Origin: Limnohabitans sp. T6-5
GTDB lineage: Bacteria > Pseudomonadota > Gammaproteobacteria > Burkholderiales > Burkholderiaceae_C
Reading direction: 5' to 3'
Length of the DNA stretch: 64,000 nucleotides
NCBI RefSeq assembly: GCF_003063315.1
Contig: NZ_NERV01000001.1
Span: 992,001-1,056,000, forward strand
How positions within the stretch are numbered: position 1 is the first letter of the stretch; the number at the start of each line of letters is the position of its first letter. Made by a program: the position numbers and the translations under genes. This document shows positions 10,046 to 19,314 of this stretch, one piece after another. The notes beneath the pieces are model-generated. The model was not told the origin of the DNA, did not search any database, and saw nothing but the letters and a program-made list of their open reading frames with translations.

Positions 10046-10861
10046 TCAGCGCAGGTTCAGCACATCAAACATGTCGAACAGGCCGCGCTGTTGCCCTGCC
10101 AGGTAGCGCACGGCGCGCAGGCTGCCTTGCGCGTAGGTGGAACGGCTGGATGATTTGTGGGTCACCTCAATGCGTTCGCCGATCCCGGCAAACAAGACCG
10201 TGTGGTCGCCCACAATGTCGCCACCACGGATGGTGGAAAAACCGATGGTGGACGGGTCGCGCTCGCCCGTGTGACCATAACGCTCATACACGGCGCATTC
10301 TTTAAAGTCGCGGCCAATCGCCTCGGCAATCACCTCCCCCATCTTGAGGGCGGTGCCCGAAGGGGCATCCACCTTGTGGCGGTGGTGGGCTTCGATGATC
10401 TCGATGTCGTAGCCGGTGGCCATGGCTTGAGCTGCCATTTGCAAGAGCTTCAGGGTCACGTTCACGCCCACGCTCATGTTGGGCGCCATGACGATGGCGA
10501 TGTCTTGGGCGATGTCAGCGATTTCGGCTTTTTGGGCTTCGGAAAAACCGGTGGTGCCGATCACGGCTTTGACACCCAGCTCGCGGCAGACCTTCAGGTG
10601 CGCCAAGGTGCCTTCCGGGCGGGTGAAGTCGATCAGAAAGCCCGATGGCTTCAAGCCTGCATGCAGATCGGACACGACTTGCACGCCACTGGCCTGGCCC
10701 AGATAAGCGGCCGCATCCTGGCCCAAAGACGCACTGGTCTGGAGGCACAAAGCCCCCGTCAAGCGGCAATCTTCGGAAGCCATGATGGCTTCGATCAACA
10801 TGTGTCCCATGCGGCCAGAGGCCCCTGCAACGGTGATGGACAAATCGGTCATGGCGGTCAT
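10046..10861 (-). CDS. dapB: 4-hydroxy-tetrahydrodipicolinate reductase
   Basis: NAD(P)H-dependent step of the diaminopimelate/lysine pathway. The N-terminal dinucleotide-binding motif is VAGASGRMG (about residue 12). The catalytic signature [16 protein letters not shown] contains the general acid/base histidine and the substrate-binding lysine. Length is 271 residues from the ATG at 10861; a second in-frame ATG at 10852 ([10 protein letters not shown]) is equally plausible, and neither has a clear ribosome-binding site. It lies downstream of bamE on the same strand, and exbB follows 20 bp later. Confidence 0.97.
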   Translation of the reverse strand: MTAMTDLSITVAGASGRMGHMLIEAIMASEDCRLTGALCLQTSASLGQDAAAYLGQASGVQVVSDLHAGLKPSGFLIDFTRPEGTLAHLKVCRELGVKAVIGTTGFSEAQKAEIADIAQDIAIVMAPNMSVGVNVTLKLLQMAAQAMATGYDIEIIEAHHRHKVDAPSGTALKMGEVIAEAIGRDFKECAVYERYGHTGERDPSTIGFSTIRGGDIVGDHTVLFAGIGERIEVTHKSSSRSTYAQGSLRAVRYLAGQQRGLFDMFDVLNLR

Positions 10862-10916
10862 TTATGTATACAAAGAAACGGGTAATTGGGGGCACCAAAG
10901 CCCTCAGCCCTTCAGG

Positions 10917-11453
10917 TCACCGGGGTGTGGCCTCGAGAGGGGGGTAGCTGGCAGGCAATGCAGCCCCAGTTGGACGTGTGGTGTCCGAGGCCGATTTGGA
11001 GGCGGGAAACTTCTTCAAGTCTTCTTCACTGGCTTGCAAGTTCGGCACCTTGCCAACCTGGCGCTTGCTCACCAGACGCCCCACAAATTCCGACTCACTG
11101 GGCAATTCGTCGTTGTCGATCTGCGCCAACACATCGCCTTTGAAAAACACGGTTACGCGGAAATTTTGTGAGGGTACGCCCTGGCGTTTGATGCTGAAGA
11201 CATAGTCCCAGCGGTCAGCATGGAACACACTGGCCACCAAAGGGGTGCCCAGAATGTCTTTGACCTGAGCACGAGACATGCCCGGACGCAGTGCCTGGCG
11301 CTGCTCTTTGGACACAAAATTGCCCTGCACCACTTCGGCAACGTAGGGTTTGAAGGTGTCTTGATTGATGCCAGAAGACAAGCCGCTGCAGCCCGCCAGG
11401 CCGACGCCCAGCAAGAGCGAAGTGAGGAAGGCACCAGTAAAGCGAAATGTCAT
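10917..11453 (-). CDS. bamE: Outer-membrane assembly lipoprotein BamE
   Basis: A small lipoprotein of the Bam complex that folds beta-barrels into the outer membrane. From the ATG at 11453 (MTFRFTGAFLTSLLLGVGLAGC) it has a lipoprotein signal with lipobox GLAGC. The SmpA/OmlA core follows: QRQALRPGMSRAQVKDILGTP and DRWDYVFSIKRQG. The C-terminus is a low-complexity Ser/Pro/Ala tail. Length is 178 residues; an in-frame ATG four codons upstream (11465) is an alternative. It is divergent from fur, the usual arrangement in beta-proteobacteria. Confidence 0.95.
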   Translation of the reverse strand: MTFRFTGAFLTSLLLGVGLAGCSGLSSGINQDTFKPYVAEVVQGNFVSKEQRQALRPGMSRAQVKDILGTPLVASVFHADRWDYVFSIKRQGVPSQNFRVTVFFKGDVLAQIDNDELPSESEFVGRLVSKRQVGKVPNLQASEEDLKKFPASKSASDTTRPTGAALPASYPPLEATPR

Positions 11454-11494
11454 GAAAGATGTCATGGTTGAAGGCGGGCCGATATGATCGAGGC

Positions 11495-11500
11495 ATTGTA
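11495..11500 (-). promoter_or_regulatory. Candidate -10 element for bamE
   Basis: TACAAT on the minus strand lies about 42 bases upstream of the bamE start in the short bamE-fur divergent region (97 bp between starts). No good -35 hexamer is seen at 16-18 bp, and no clear Fur-box (GATAAT repeats) is visible here, so fur autoregulation cannot be argued from the sequence. Confidence 0.3.
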
Positions 11501-11550
11501 GCGGCTGCTTCACACCCGAGCCTGATGTGCAACACCCAAACACTGCGCCC

Positions 11551-11979
11551 ATGACCCAAATCGATGAACTCAAAAACAATGGCCTGAAAGCCACCTTGCC
11601 CCGTTTGAAAATCCTGGAGATTTTTCAAAGCGGTGTGCAGCGTCATATGACGGCCGAAGATGTTTTTCGTCACCTGATCAACGACAACACCGACATTGGC
11701 CTGGCCACGGTGTACCGAGTGCTGCTGCAATTTGAGCAAGCTGGCATCTTGAACCGCAACCATTTCGAAAGCGGCAAAGCAGTCTATGAGCTCAATGAAG
11801 GGCAGCACCATGACCACATGGTGTGTCTGGACTGCGGTCGGGTGGAGGAGTTCTACGACCCCGAAATCGAGTCACGTCAACAGGCGGTAGCGCAGGCCAA
11901 GGGCTTCGTGATCGCCGAACATGCATTGAGCATTTACGCGCATTGCATGCAAAACCCTTGCCCTCACCGTCAGCGCTGA
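11551..11979 (+). CDS. fur: Ferric uptake regulator Fur
   Basis: An iron-responsive transcriptional repressor. The 142 residues from [15 protein letters not shown] show the winged-helix DNA-binding domain ([10 protein letters not shown] and [18 protein letters not shown]) and the dimerisation/metal domain. The latter has the HHDH cluster, the structural-zinc-type CLDC motif and a C-terminal HCMQNPC pair. The frame is open eight codons upstream, but the ATG at 11551 matches the family start. It is divergent from bamE and convergent with hprK (13-bp gap). Confidence 0.97.
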   Translation: MTQIDELKNNGLKATLPRLKILEIFQSGVQRHMTAEDVFRHLINDNTDIGLATVYRVLLQFEQAGILNRNHFESGKAVYELNEGQHHDHMVCLDCGRVEEFYDPEIESRQQAVAQAKGFVIAEHALSIYAHCMQNPCPHRQR

Positions 11980-11992
11980 AGGCCGCTGAGTC

Positions 11993-12934
11993 TCATTCCA
12001 TGGCGCGGCGCTGTCGGTCGATGAAATCCTGGTAAGTGTCGATCCCGCGCATCTGCAAGATGGTGTTGCGCACTGCAGCCTCGACCAACACAGCGATGTT
12101 GCGCCCTGCCACCACCTGGATGACCACCTTACGCACAGGGATACCCAGTACATCCTGCGTCAAAGGCTCTGAAGGCAAGCGCTCATAGTCCCGCTCCAGC
12201 GTCTCACGGCGCACCAGGTGCACGATGAGCTTCAGGCGCATTTTGCGACGCACCGCCGTCTCACCAAAAATGGCCCGGATGTCGAGCAAGCCGATGCCCC
12301 GCACTTCCAGCAGGTTTTGCAACAGATCGGGGCACCGTGCCTCGATGGTGGTCTGGTTGATGCGGTAAAGGTCCACCGCATCATCGGCGACCAGACCGTT
12401 GCCACGAGAAATCAATTCCAGGCCCAGCTCGCTTTTGCCCAGGCCAGACTCACCGGTGATCAAGACCCCCATGCCCAAAATGTCCATGAACACGCCATGC
12501 ATGGTCATGCGGTCTGCAAAATGCTTGGACAGATAGGCCCGCAGCACATCGATCACAAAGGCCGAGGACTGGTCTGTGGCAAACATCGGAATCTGGGCAC
12601 GTTCGCACATTGACAAGAGCGCATCGGGTGCGGCTTGTCCATCGGCCAGGACCAGCACAGGCGGCTCCAGGGTCACGATGCGGGCAATGCGCCGGGCACA
12701 GTCTTCAGGCGTTGAGTTGCTCAGATAGGCCACTTCTCGTGGCCCCAGGATTTGCACCCGGTAGGGATGAATGTAGTTCAGGTACCCGACCAGATCGGCA
12801 CCCGAGCGGGCTTCTCGCACCGCGACCTCGTCAAAGCGGCGCTCGGAGGCGCCCAGACCGGCCACCCATTGCCATTTGAGTTTGCTTCGGTGGTCCTCAA
12901 AAAGGACATCAGCACTGATAACGCTGGGCTTCAT
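11993..12934 (-). CDS. hprK: HPr kinase/phosphorylase
   Basis: Phosphorylates and dephosphorylates a serine of HPr-type proteins; in Gram-negatives it belongs to the PTS-Ntr regulatory chain. The 313-residue length is standard. The Walker A motif [16 protein letters not shown] and the HPrK signature block near [16 protein letters not shown] are intact, so the enzyme should be active. It is preceded by ptsN and hpf in the same direction, the usual beta-proteobacterial PTS-Ntr cluster, though rpoN is not next to them here. Confidence 0.96.
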   Translation of the reverse strand: MKPSVISADVLFEDHRSKLKWQWVAGLGASERRFDEVAVREARSGADLVGYLNYIHPYRVQILGPREVAYLSNSTPEDCARRIARIVTLEPPVLVLADGQAAPDALLSMCERAQIPMFATDQSSAFVIDVLRAYLSKHFADRMTMHGVFMDILGMGVLITGESGLGKSELGLELISRGNGLVADDAVDLYRINQTTIEARCPDLLQNLLEVRGIGLLDIRAIFGETAVRRKMRLKLIVHLVRRETLERDYERLPSEPLTQDVLGIPVRKVVIQVVAGRNIAVLVEAAVRNTILQMRGIDTYQDFIDRQRRAME

Positions 12935-12959
12935 GGCTCAAGCTCTATGGGGAACGGGT

Positions 12960-13427
12960 TCAGGCCGGTTGGGCCGATTGCCACTGGGCAATCAATTGGT
13001 GCAGATTTTCCTGAACCGTGCTGTTCTTGATGTTTTCGCGCAAAGCCGTGTCACTGAGCAACTCGGCGATCTCAGACAAGATTTCCAGGTGCTTTTGGGT
13101 GGCAGCTTCTGGCACCAGCAAAAAAATCAGCAGGCTAACAGGTTGCTCGTCCGGTGCGTCAAAGCCAATGGGCTGGGCCAGTCGAAAAACTGCAGCCATT
13201 GGCGCTTTGAGCCCCTTGATGCGACCATGCGGGATGGCCACGCCGTGCCCCAGACCGGTCGACCCCAAACGTTCACGGGCAAACAGGCTGTCTGTGACAA
13301 GTGCACGTGAGAGCCCGTGCAGGTTCTCAAAGAGAAGTCCAGCTTCTTCGAATGCACGTTTCTTGCTGGTGGCTTCCACCCCTACAAGAACTTGGGCAAC
13401 AGGCAATATGGATGAGAGACGGTTCAT
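12960..13427 (-). CDS. ptsN: PTS-Ntr EIIA component PtsN
   Basis: The terminal phospho-acceptor of the nitrogen PTS, which regulates potassium transport and metabolism by protein contact. The 155 residues from MNRLSSILPVAQVLVGVEA carry the EIIA-type domain with the phosphorylated histidine in GHGVAIPHGRIKGL. The frame is open 40 codons further upstream, but that part contains the hpf terminator hairpins and looks non-coding. It lies 25 bp before hprK. Confidence 0.95.
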   Translation of the reverse strand: MNRLSSILPVAQVLVGVEATSKKRAFEEAGLLFENLHGLSRALVTDSLFARERLGSTGLGHGVAIPHGRIKGLKAPMAAVFRLAQPIGFDAPDEQPVSLLIFLLVPEAATQKHLEILSEIAELLSDTALRENIKNSTVQENLHQLIAQWQSAQPA

Positions 13428-13521
13428 GTTCGAGGGCGGATTATGCACCTGTCGCACCAGACCTGGTTGAAGTCGCTTGGCGTCAGGTTCAAACTCCTGC
13501 CCAAAAAAACCAGAAAACACG

Positions 13522-13573
13522 GCCTGCTTCAGAGGCAGGCGCACCATTGAAAAGGGCCGCTTTAGGCGGCCCT
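13522..13573 (-). terminator. Two hairpins between hpf and ptsN
   Basis: Reading on the minus strand after hpf, the first stem is AGGGCCGC / GCGGCCCT (13553-13573) followed by TTTT. The second is GCCTGC / GCAGGC (13522-13540) followed by a T-rich run that includes GGTTTTTTT. They probably end or attenuate hpf transcription before ptsN. Confidence 0.6.
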
Positions 13574-13597
13574 GAAGACATGGTTTTCAACGACGAA

Positions 13598-13927
13598 TCA
13601 CATCATGCGCTTGGGGGCAATGTGGTGGTGATCCGTGAGGCGGTCTTTGTGTTTGACCACTTGCCGGTCCAGTTTATCAACCAATTCATCGACTGCGGCG
13701 TACAAATCTTCATGCGCACATTCAGCGAAAAGATCGCTGCCTTTGACATGGATATTGCACTCAGCACGCTGGCGCTTTTCCTTTTCTTTCTGCTTCTCGA
13801 CGGTCAGCAGCACTTTCACATCGACCACCTGATCGAAATGCCGTGTGATTCGATCGAGTTTCCCCGTGACGTACTGACGCAAGGCAGGGGTCACTTCAAG
13901 ATGGTGTCCGCTGATGGTTAAATTCAT
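13598..13927 (-). CDS. hpf: Ribosome hibernation promoting factor (HPF/YfiA family)
   Basis: Binds the 30S subunit in slow growth and promotes ribosome dimerisation or inactivation. The 109-residue protein from [19 protein letters not shown] has the short-form HPF fold, with the conserved [16 protein letters not shown] and [20 protein letters not shown] helices and a short histidine-rich tail. The ATG at 13927 follows a GGAGG ribosome-binding site 6-11 bases upstream. It is first in the leftward hpf-ptsN-hprK series, separated from ptsN by two hairpins. Confidence 0.95.
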   Translation of the reverse strand: MNLTISGHHLEVTPALRQYVTGKLDRITRHFDQVVDVKVLLTVEKQKEKEKRQRAECNIHVKGSDLFAECAHEDLYAAVDELVDKLDRQVVKHKDRLTDHHHIAPKRMM

Positions 13928-14157
13928 AGTCGTAGCCTCCATAGAACCAAGGTTGAAAAAGCCCCACCGAAGCCGGGCTCTGAAACCACCTTGTGCAGGT
14001 GGTTCAGCCCCACTATGCGCCCGACCCCTTATGAAAAGCAACGTATCCACAAGTACCCTCCTAAAGCAGTCCCCCTTTGCCCACAAGCGGGCATTTCAGT
14101 GCTATCGTGCGGGTTTAAACGATATATACCCTAACGCCATCTGAGGCGTCCTCGGCT

Positions 14158-15381
14158 TTATGCCCTGACAGGCGTGCTGGACTCGTGCAACCGAATACGC
14201 CCAGCCAGCCAGACCGACGCCAAGCTGGCAACCACCCCCAAAAGACCCGCGACCCAGTAATGTGTCAATTGGCCCAGCCCATCACGGCCAATGATCAGTC
14301 CGGACACAATGGCCGCCAAACCCATGGCACCCGACTGAACGGCCGAATTGAGCGTCATGAAGGTGCCACGAAGCCTGGGCTCTACCGCAGAAGAGACCAG
14401 CGCCATGCCAGGAATCATGCGGCCACTCATCAAGGTGAAGAACAGCGTGGAAATGGCCAGCAAACCCGCCAAAGGCAGGCCCTGAGACAAGGTGGTGGCC
14501 ATCAAGGGCACCGCCACCGCCAGGGCAAGGCGACGGAAAACCACCACTTTGCCCACCCGGTCGGTCAGCCTCCCAAAAAAGCGCGATGACAGCAAAGTGG
14601 CAACCCCACCGAGCAGGTACACCCAAGGCACTTGATCGGATCGCATGCCCGAATTCGATTGCAGGTAAATCGTGATGTAGGGAATGACGGTGAAGCCCGC
14701 AAACATCATCAAAGCCGACAGGCCAAAGGCTTTGAGGTGGTTGGTATCTGCCAAGACTTGCCCGATGCTGCGCCAAACCGAGGTGCGGTGGGGATGGTGC
14801 AAATGTTCATCCAGACGCGGCAAGGTTTGCCAGGCGGCAAAACACAACACGCCTACCAGGGCGGCTATGCCAAAAAACGGCGCATGCCAGCTCAGGTGTG
14901 CCGCCAAAAACAGGCCCAAAGGCACGCCCGCCACCGTGGACACGGAAAACGAGGTCATTACCACGCCCATGGCACGGCCACGCCGCTCGAACGGGATCAC
15001 ATCGGCCACGATGGTTTGCGACAAGGCCGACAAGACCCCGCCAAACAAACCCGCAGCCACACGGGCCACCATCAACCAGCCATAGCCGGGCGCCAGACCA
15101 CAGGCCAGGGTGGCCAGACCAAACAGGGCGTACATGCTGAGCAACAAGCGCTTGCGGCTGAATTGATCCACATACGTGGCGGCCACCAGGCCCGAAACCC
15201 CGGCTGACAGGGTGTAAGCCGAGACCAACAAGCCGAATTCGGCATTGCTGATGTCAAAAAGTCGGGTGAACTGAGGCCCCAGGGGCATCATGATCATGAA
15301 GTCGAGAATGTGGGTGAACTGGATGCCCGCCAAAGTCAGCAGGAGCCAGCGTTCACGCCGAGGGGTCAAAGGTGCAGTCAT
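14158..15381 (-). CDS. MFS transporter, drug/sugar efflux type
   Basis: A 407-residue major facilitator with about 12 membrane helices, starting MTAPLTPRRERWLLLTLAGIQ. An MFS motif-A-like loop is present (VDQFSRKRLLL after helix 2), and the N-half resembles AraJ/Bcr-type antiporters (GLLVSAYTLSAGVSGLVA; VAAGLFGGVLSALSQTIVAD). Substrate is unknown. It stands alone between the divergent corA and hpf. The frame is open 86 codons further upstream, but the ATG at 15381 suits a first helix near residue 13. The 232 bp between this gene and corA hold no recognisable gene. Confidence 0.85.
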   Translation of the reverse strand: MTAPLTPRRERWLLLTLAGIQFTHILDFMIMMPLGPQFTRLFDISNAEFGLLVSAYTLSAGVSGLVAATYVDQFSRKRLLLSMYALFGLATLACGLAPGYGWLMVARVAAGLFGGVLSALSQTIVADVIPFERRGRAMGVVMTSFSVSTVAGVPLGLFLAAHLSWHAPFFGIAALVGVLCFAAWQTLPRLDEHLHHPHRTSVWRSIGQVLADTNHLKAFGLSALMMFAGFTVIPYITIYLQSNSGMRSDQVPWVYLLGGVATLLSSRFFGRLTDRVGKVVVFRRLALAVAVPLMATTLSQGLPLAGLLAISTLFFTLMSGRMIPGMALVSSAVEPRLRGTFMTLNSAVQSGAMGLAAIVSGLIIGRDGLGQLTHYWVAGLLGVVASLASVWLAGRIRLHESSTPVRA

Positions 15382-15613
15382 GGGAATCAATGGGACGAAG
15401 CGGGGGAATCTAACACTCTCATGGCAAAAAGCATATTCAGAGCCATGGCGCAGTGCGATAATCCGCCAACATTTCTGGAGACATCTGCCGTGGAAACTAC
15501 CCCGAGTCGGTAGCTTTCGGACGCCTTGAGCATTGCGCCCATCGTTCGAAAGCTGCATTCCCCCTTCGCCGCCCCTTTGAACTTTTGGCACCTGGCCATT
15601 TTTCGGATTCGCC

Positions 15614-16600
15614 ATGCTCAACATCTTCACCCTTGTCAACGGTCGCCTTTTTCAGGAAGAAATCGAATCCCTGGAAGAGTTGTCACGCTTTCAGCCCATC
15701 TGGGTCGACCTCGAATCGCCCACGCTGGAAGAAAAACGCTGGATAAAACAGTACTTCGGCCTGTCCATCCCCGAAGATGCAATGGACGAGGACATCGAAG
15801 AATCGGCCCGTTTCTACGAGGAAGACAACGGCGAGCTGCACATCCGTTCGGACTTCTTGATCGCAGACGAGGACGAGCCCCGCACGGTACGCTGCGCGTT
15901 CATTCTGAATCAGCACAACGCCGACCTGAAAAGCTTGGGCGTGCTGTTTTCGATCCACGACGAAGACGTGCCGGTCTTTCGCCTTTTGCGCATGCGGGCA
16001 CGCCGCGCACCGGGCCTGATCGAAGACGCCAAGGAAGTGCTGCTCAAGCTGTTTGACGCTGACGCCGAGTACTCGGCCGACACGCTCGAAGGCATTTACG
16101 ACCAACTCGAAAAAGCAGGCAAGCAGGTGTTGTCGGGCGATGTGACCGACGCCTTGGCGGGAGAGGTGCTGGGCGCGATTGCCCGCCAGGAAGACTTGAA
16201 CGGGCGCATCCGCCGCAATGTGATGGACACACGCCGCGCCGTGAGCTTCATGATGCGCTCCAAGATGCTCAACGCCGAGCAGTTTGAAGAAGCCCGCCAG
16301 ATCCTGCGCGACATCGACTCGCTGGACTCGCACACGGCCTTTTTGTTCGACAAAATCAACTTCTTGATGGACGCGACGGTTGGTTTCATCAACATCAACC
16401 AGAACAAGATCATCAAGATCTTCTCTGTGGCCAGCGTCGCCTTGCTGCCGCCCACGCTGATCGCCAGCATCTACGGCATGAACTTCCAGTACATGCCCGA
16501 GCTGAACCAGTCCTGGGGCTACCCCATGGCCATCGCCCTGATGGCCGCCAGCGCCGTGGTGCCCATGTGGTACTTCCGTCGGCGTGGCTGGTTGAAGTAA
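15614..16600 (+). CDS. corA: CorA magnesium/cobalt transporter
   Basis: A pentameric Mg2+ channel of the inner membrane. The 328 residues have a long acidic, mostly helical cytoplasmic N-domain and two C-terminal membrane helices. The selectivity signature YGMNF sits at the end of the first helix (TLIASIYGMNFQYMPELNQ), with the short basic C-terminal tail YFRRRGWLK. The acidic loop EDAMDEDIEESARFYEED is typical of CorA metal-sensing surfaces. The ATG at 15614 is used because it gives the family-standard start. Confidence 0.95.
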   Translation: MLNIFTLVNGRLFQEEIESLEELSRFQPIWVDLESPTLEEKRWIKQYFGLSIPEDAMDEDIEESARFYEEDNGELHIRSDFLIADEDEPRTVRCAFILNQHNADLKSLGVLFSIHDEDVPVFRLLRMRARRAPGLIEDAKEVLLKLFDADAEYSADTLEGIYDQLEKAGKQVLSGDVTDALAGEVLGAIARQEDLNGRIRRNVMDTRRAVSFMMRSKMLNAEQFEEARQILRDIDSLDSHTAFLFDKINFLMDATVGFININQNKIIKIFSVASVALLPPTLIASIYGMNFQYMPELNQSWGYPMAIALMAASAVVPMWYFRRRGWLK

Positions 16601-16648
16601 GTTTCCAACTTGGGGTGTATCTGTCGGGCTTGGGCTGTACAGGGTCCC

Positions 16649-16738
16649 AGCCTGTCTGATGCGGCTCGGCCGTAGCGGGTGACGATGTTGAGCTTGCGTC
16701 TGAGGAGCCCGGTATGGCCGGGCCGCATCAGACAGGCT
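16649..16738. repeat. 17-bp perfect inverted repeat between corA and mtnN
   Basis: AGCCTGTCTGATGCGGC (16649-16665) is repeated in inverse at 16722-16738, with 56 bp between the arms. The right arm overlaps the last codons and stop of mtnN. It may act as a two-way terminator for the convergent corA and mtnN, or be a remnant of a mobile element; no poly-T follows. Confidence 0.6.
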
Positions 16739-17489
16739 TACTGGACGTCAACCACTCTGACAACATGGCCACACTGTAACGGCTGGCGACGGCACGAATG
16801 AAGCGGCTGAAGTCGGCATGGGCATCGTCGTCGGCTCGGTCTGAAATCGTGCGCAGCGCGGCAAACGGCACGCCGTAATCTGCACAGACCTGAGCCACCG
16901 CCGCGCCCTCCATCTCGACCGCCAATGCCTCGGGCAGCGATTGCTGCAGGCTGCGGCACTCGGCGGTGGTGGAGACAAAGCGGTCGCCGCTGGCGATCAA
17001 GCCCTCATGCACACGGACTGACTGCAGGGCAAACTCGCTCATCGCCTCGGGGCCCACATGGACAGCCACCTGCGCCAGCACAGCTTGGACAGCTGGCAGC
17101 AACTGCGCAGACAAATCGGTATCCGTCTCAAAACGGCTGCGGCCATACAAAGGCACTTCATGCTTGGGAAACAAGGGCGAGGCGTCCATGTCGTGCTGCA
17201 CAAAGCCATGGGCCAGCACCACATCGCCCACCTTCACGCCCGACCCCAGACCGCCCGCCACTCCGGTGAAGACGATCTGGCCCACGCCAAAGCGCTCAAT
17301 CAAGGCCGTGGCCGTGGTGGCAGCCGCCACCTTGCCGATGCGGGAGAGGACTGCCACCACCGGACGGCCATGCCAATGGCCTTGCCAAAAATCGCGGCCT
17401 GCCACCTGCACGCGCTGCTCGTCGGGCAAGACCTGCAAGACGGCCGCGAGTTCTTCGTGCATGGCACTCATGATGCCGATGGGGGTCAT
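16728..17489 (-). CDS. mtnN: 5'-methylthioadenosine/S-adenosylhomocysteine nucleosidase
   Basis: Hydrolyses methylthioadenosine and S-adenosylhomocysteine to adenine and a thioribose sugar (methyl cycle, AI-2 route). From MTPIGIMSAMHEELAAVL the 253-residue PNP/UDP-phosphorylase fold is complete: VFTGVAGGLGSGVKVGDVVL, the substrate block VEMEGAAVAQVC, and RTISDRADDDAHADF with the catalytic aspartate. A GGAG ribosome-binding site lies just before the ATG at 17489. The C-terminal codons fall inside a long inverted repeat. Confidence 0.94.
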   Translation of the reverse strand: MTPIGIMSAMHEELAAVLQVLPDEQRVQVAGRDFWQGHWHGRPVVAVLSRIGKVAAATTATALIERFGVGQIVFTGVAGGLGSGVKVGDVVLAHGFVQHDMDASPLFPKHEVPLYGRSRFETDTDLSAQLLPAVQAVLAQVAVHVGPEAMSEFALQSVRVHEGLIASGDRFVSTTAECRSLQQSLPEALAVEMEGAAVAQVCADYGVPFAALRTISDRADDDAHADFSRFIRAVASRYSVAMLSEWLTSSKPV

Positions 17490-17508
17490 GTCATGTCTCC
17501 AAAAGAAA

Positions 17509-17527
17509 GCGGCCCCCAAGGGGCCGC
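17509..17527 (-). terminator. Hairpin between fadD end and mtnN start
   Basis: An 8-bp GC-rich stem (GCGGCCCC / GGGGCCGC, 3-nt loop). On the minus strand it is followed by TTTCTTTT, but it is upstream of mtnN rather than directly after its stop. On the plus strand it lacks a T run. It therefore most likely limits read-through into mtnN from genes to its right (fadD). Confidence 0.5.
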
Positions 17528-17552
17528 CCAATACCTCACGCGGGGAAACACC

Positions 17553-19235
17553 TCAGCTTGGGTTGCGCAACTCGCGCCGCAGGATTTTGCCCACAGGCGT
17601 CTTGGGCAGTTCGTCGCGGAACTCCACCACGCGCGGCTGCTTGTAGGCCGTCATGTTCTCACGGCAGTAGGCCTGGATCTGCTCGGCAGTCAGCGCCGGG
17701 TCTTTGCGCACCACCACCAGCTTGACGGCTTCGCCGGTTTTTTCATCGGGCACCCCGATGGCGGCGCACTCGAGCACACCGGGGCAGGCCGAGGCCACTT
17801 CTTCGACCTCGTTGGGGTAGACGTTGAAGCCACTGACCAGGATCATGTCCTTCTTGCGGTCCACGATCTTGAAGAAGCCGCGCTCGTCGACGATACCGAC
17901 GTCACCGGACTTGAAATAGCCATCGGCCGTCATGACCTTGGCGGTTTCGTCGGGGCGCTGCCAATAGCCTGCCATCACCTGAGGGCCCTTGATGGCGATC
18001 TCGCCGTGCTGGCCGGGCGTGGTCACCTCGTGGCCATCATCGTCGAGCAGCTTCATCCATGTGCTTGGAATCGGCACGCCAATCGTGCCGGTGAATTCCG
18101 GACTGGTGGTCGGGTTGCAGCTGGCCGAAGGGCTGGTCTCGGACAGGCCGTAACCCTCACAAATAGGACATCCGGTCTTTTCCAGCCACAGCTTGGCCAC
18201 GCTGGGGGTCACGGCCATGCCGCCACCGACCGACACCTTGAGGTTGGACCAATTGACGGTGTTGAAGTCGGGATGATTGACCAAGCCATTGAACAATGTA
18301 TTGACGGCCGGAAAACTGTGAAAAGTGTGCTTGGACAGCTCCTTGAGCACCGCAGACAAGTCACGGGGATTGGGGATCAGGATAGTCTTGCCTCCGGTGC
18401 GCATGGACAGCATCATGTTCACCGTGAACGCGAAGATGTGGTACAGCGGCAAAGCACACACCGAGGCGGGTTGTTCGTTAGCCGGTACGCGCTTCATGAC
18501 CGGGTCGTTCCAGGCCTCAGACTGCAAGACGTTGGCAATCACATTGCGGTGCAGCAGCACAGCGCCTTTGGACACCCCGGTGGTGCCACCGGTGTACTGC
18601 AAAACGGCAATATCTTCCGGTCCAATTTGGGGTTTTCGCCAAGGCAGTTTGCGCCCCCGGGACAATGCCGCATTGAAAGTCACTGCTTCTGGCAAGTTAA
18701 AGGCGGGCACCAGCTTCTTGACCTTGCGCACCACATGATTGACAACCATGCCCTTGAGCAAACCCAGCCGGTCACCCATGGTGGCCAGCACCACATGCTG
18801 AACAGGGGTCTGGGCAATGCATTTTTCCAACGTGGCAGCGAAGTTTTCGATGATCACAATGGCCCGAGCCCCAGAGTCCTTGAGTTGGTGCTCAAGCTCG
18901 CGTGCGGTGTACAGCGGGTTGACATTGACCACCACATAACCAGCTCGCAAGATAGCCGCCACCGTGACCGGGTATTGAGGCACGTTGGGCATCATGATGG
19001 CCACCCGGTCCCCCTTGGCCAAACCCAAGGACTGCAGATAAGCGGCAAGCGCCTGGCTCTCTTCGTCGGTGCGGCGATAGCTGATGTCCTTGCCCATAAA
19101 ACTGTATGCCGTGCGGTCGGCGTAATGGGCAAAACTCTCTTCCATCAAGCCGACCAATGAGCTGTATTGGCCAGGATCGATGTCAGCAGGAACGCCTTCA
19201 GGGTAGCTGCTGAGCCAAACACGGTCGGGGGTCAT
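17553..19235 (-). CDS. fadD: Long-chain fatty-acid-CoA ligase
   Basis: Activates fatty acids to acyl-CoA with ATP, feeding beta-oxidation. The 560 residues match E. coli FadD closely in size. The AMP-binding signature YTGGTTGVSKGAVLLHRN, the GYGLSETSP motif, YFKSGDVG and the C-terminal PKTPVGKILRREL are all present. The ATG at 19235 (MTPDRVWLSSYPEG) is chosen because a GGAG box precedes it by nine bases; an upstream ATG at 19250 contains that box in its second codon. No other beta-oxidation genes adjoin. Confidence 0.95.
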   Translation of the reverse strand: MTPDRVWLSSYPEGVPADIDPGQYSSLVGLMEESFAHYADRTAYSFMGKDISYRRTDEESQALAAYLQSLGLAKGDRVAIMMPNVPQYPVTVAAILRAGYVVVNVNPLYTARELEHQLKDSGARAIVIIENFAATLEKCIAQTPVQHVVLATMGDRLGLLKGMVVNHVVRKVKKLVPAFNLPEAVTFNAALSRGRKLPWRKPQIGPEDIAVLQYTGGTTGVSKGAVLLHRNVIANVLQSEAWNDPVMKRVPANEQPASVCALPLYHIFAFTVNMMLSMRTGGKTILIPNPRDLSAVLKELSKHTFHSFPAVNTLFNGLVNHPDFNTVNWSNLKVSVGGGMAVTPSVAKLWLEKTGCPICEGYGLSETSPSASCNPTTSPEFTGTIGVPIPSTWMKLLDDDGHEVTTPGQHGEIAIKGPQVMAGYWQRPDETAKVMTADGYFKSGDVGIVDERGFFKIVDRKKDMILVSGFNVYPNEVEEVASACPGVLECAAIGVPDEKTGEAVKLVVVRKDPALTAEQIQAYCRENMTAYKQPRVVEFRDELPKTPVGKILRRELRNPS

Positions 19236-19314
19236 TGCGTCGTTCTCCATGCAAGCCAGTCTACCGCACAACTGACTACAAACTGACTTATAAAGATGCA
19301 GGGTTTCCCGAGGT

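Noticed and set aside
11461-11550. Fur box in the bamE-fur intergenic region
   Set aside because: No GATAAT-repeat pattern close to the 19-bp consensus was found.
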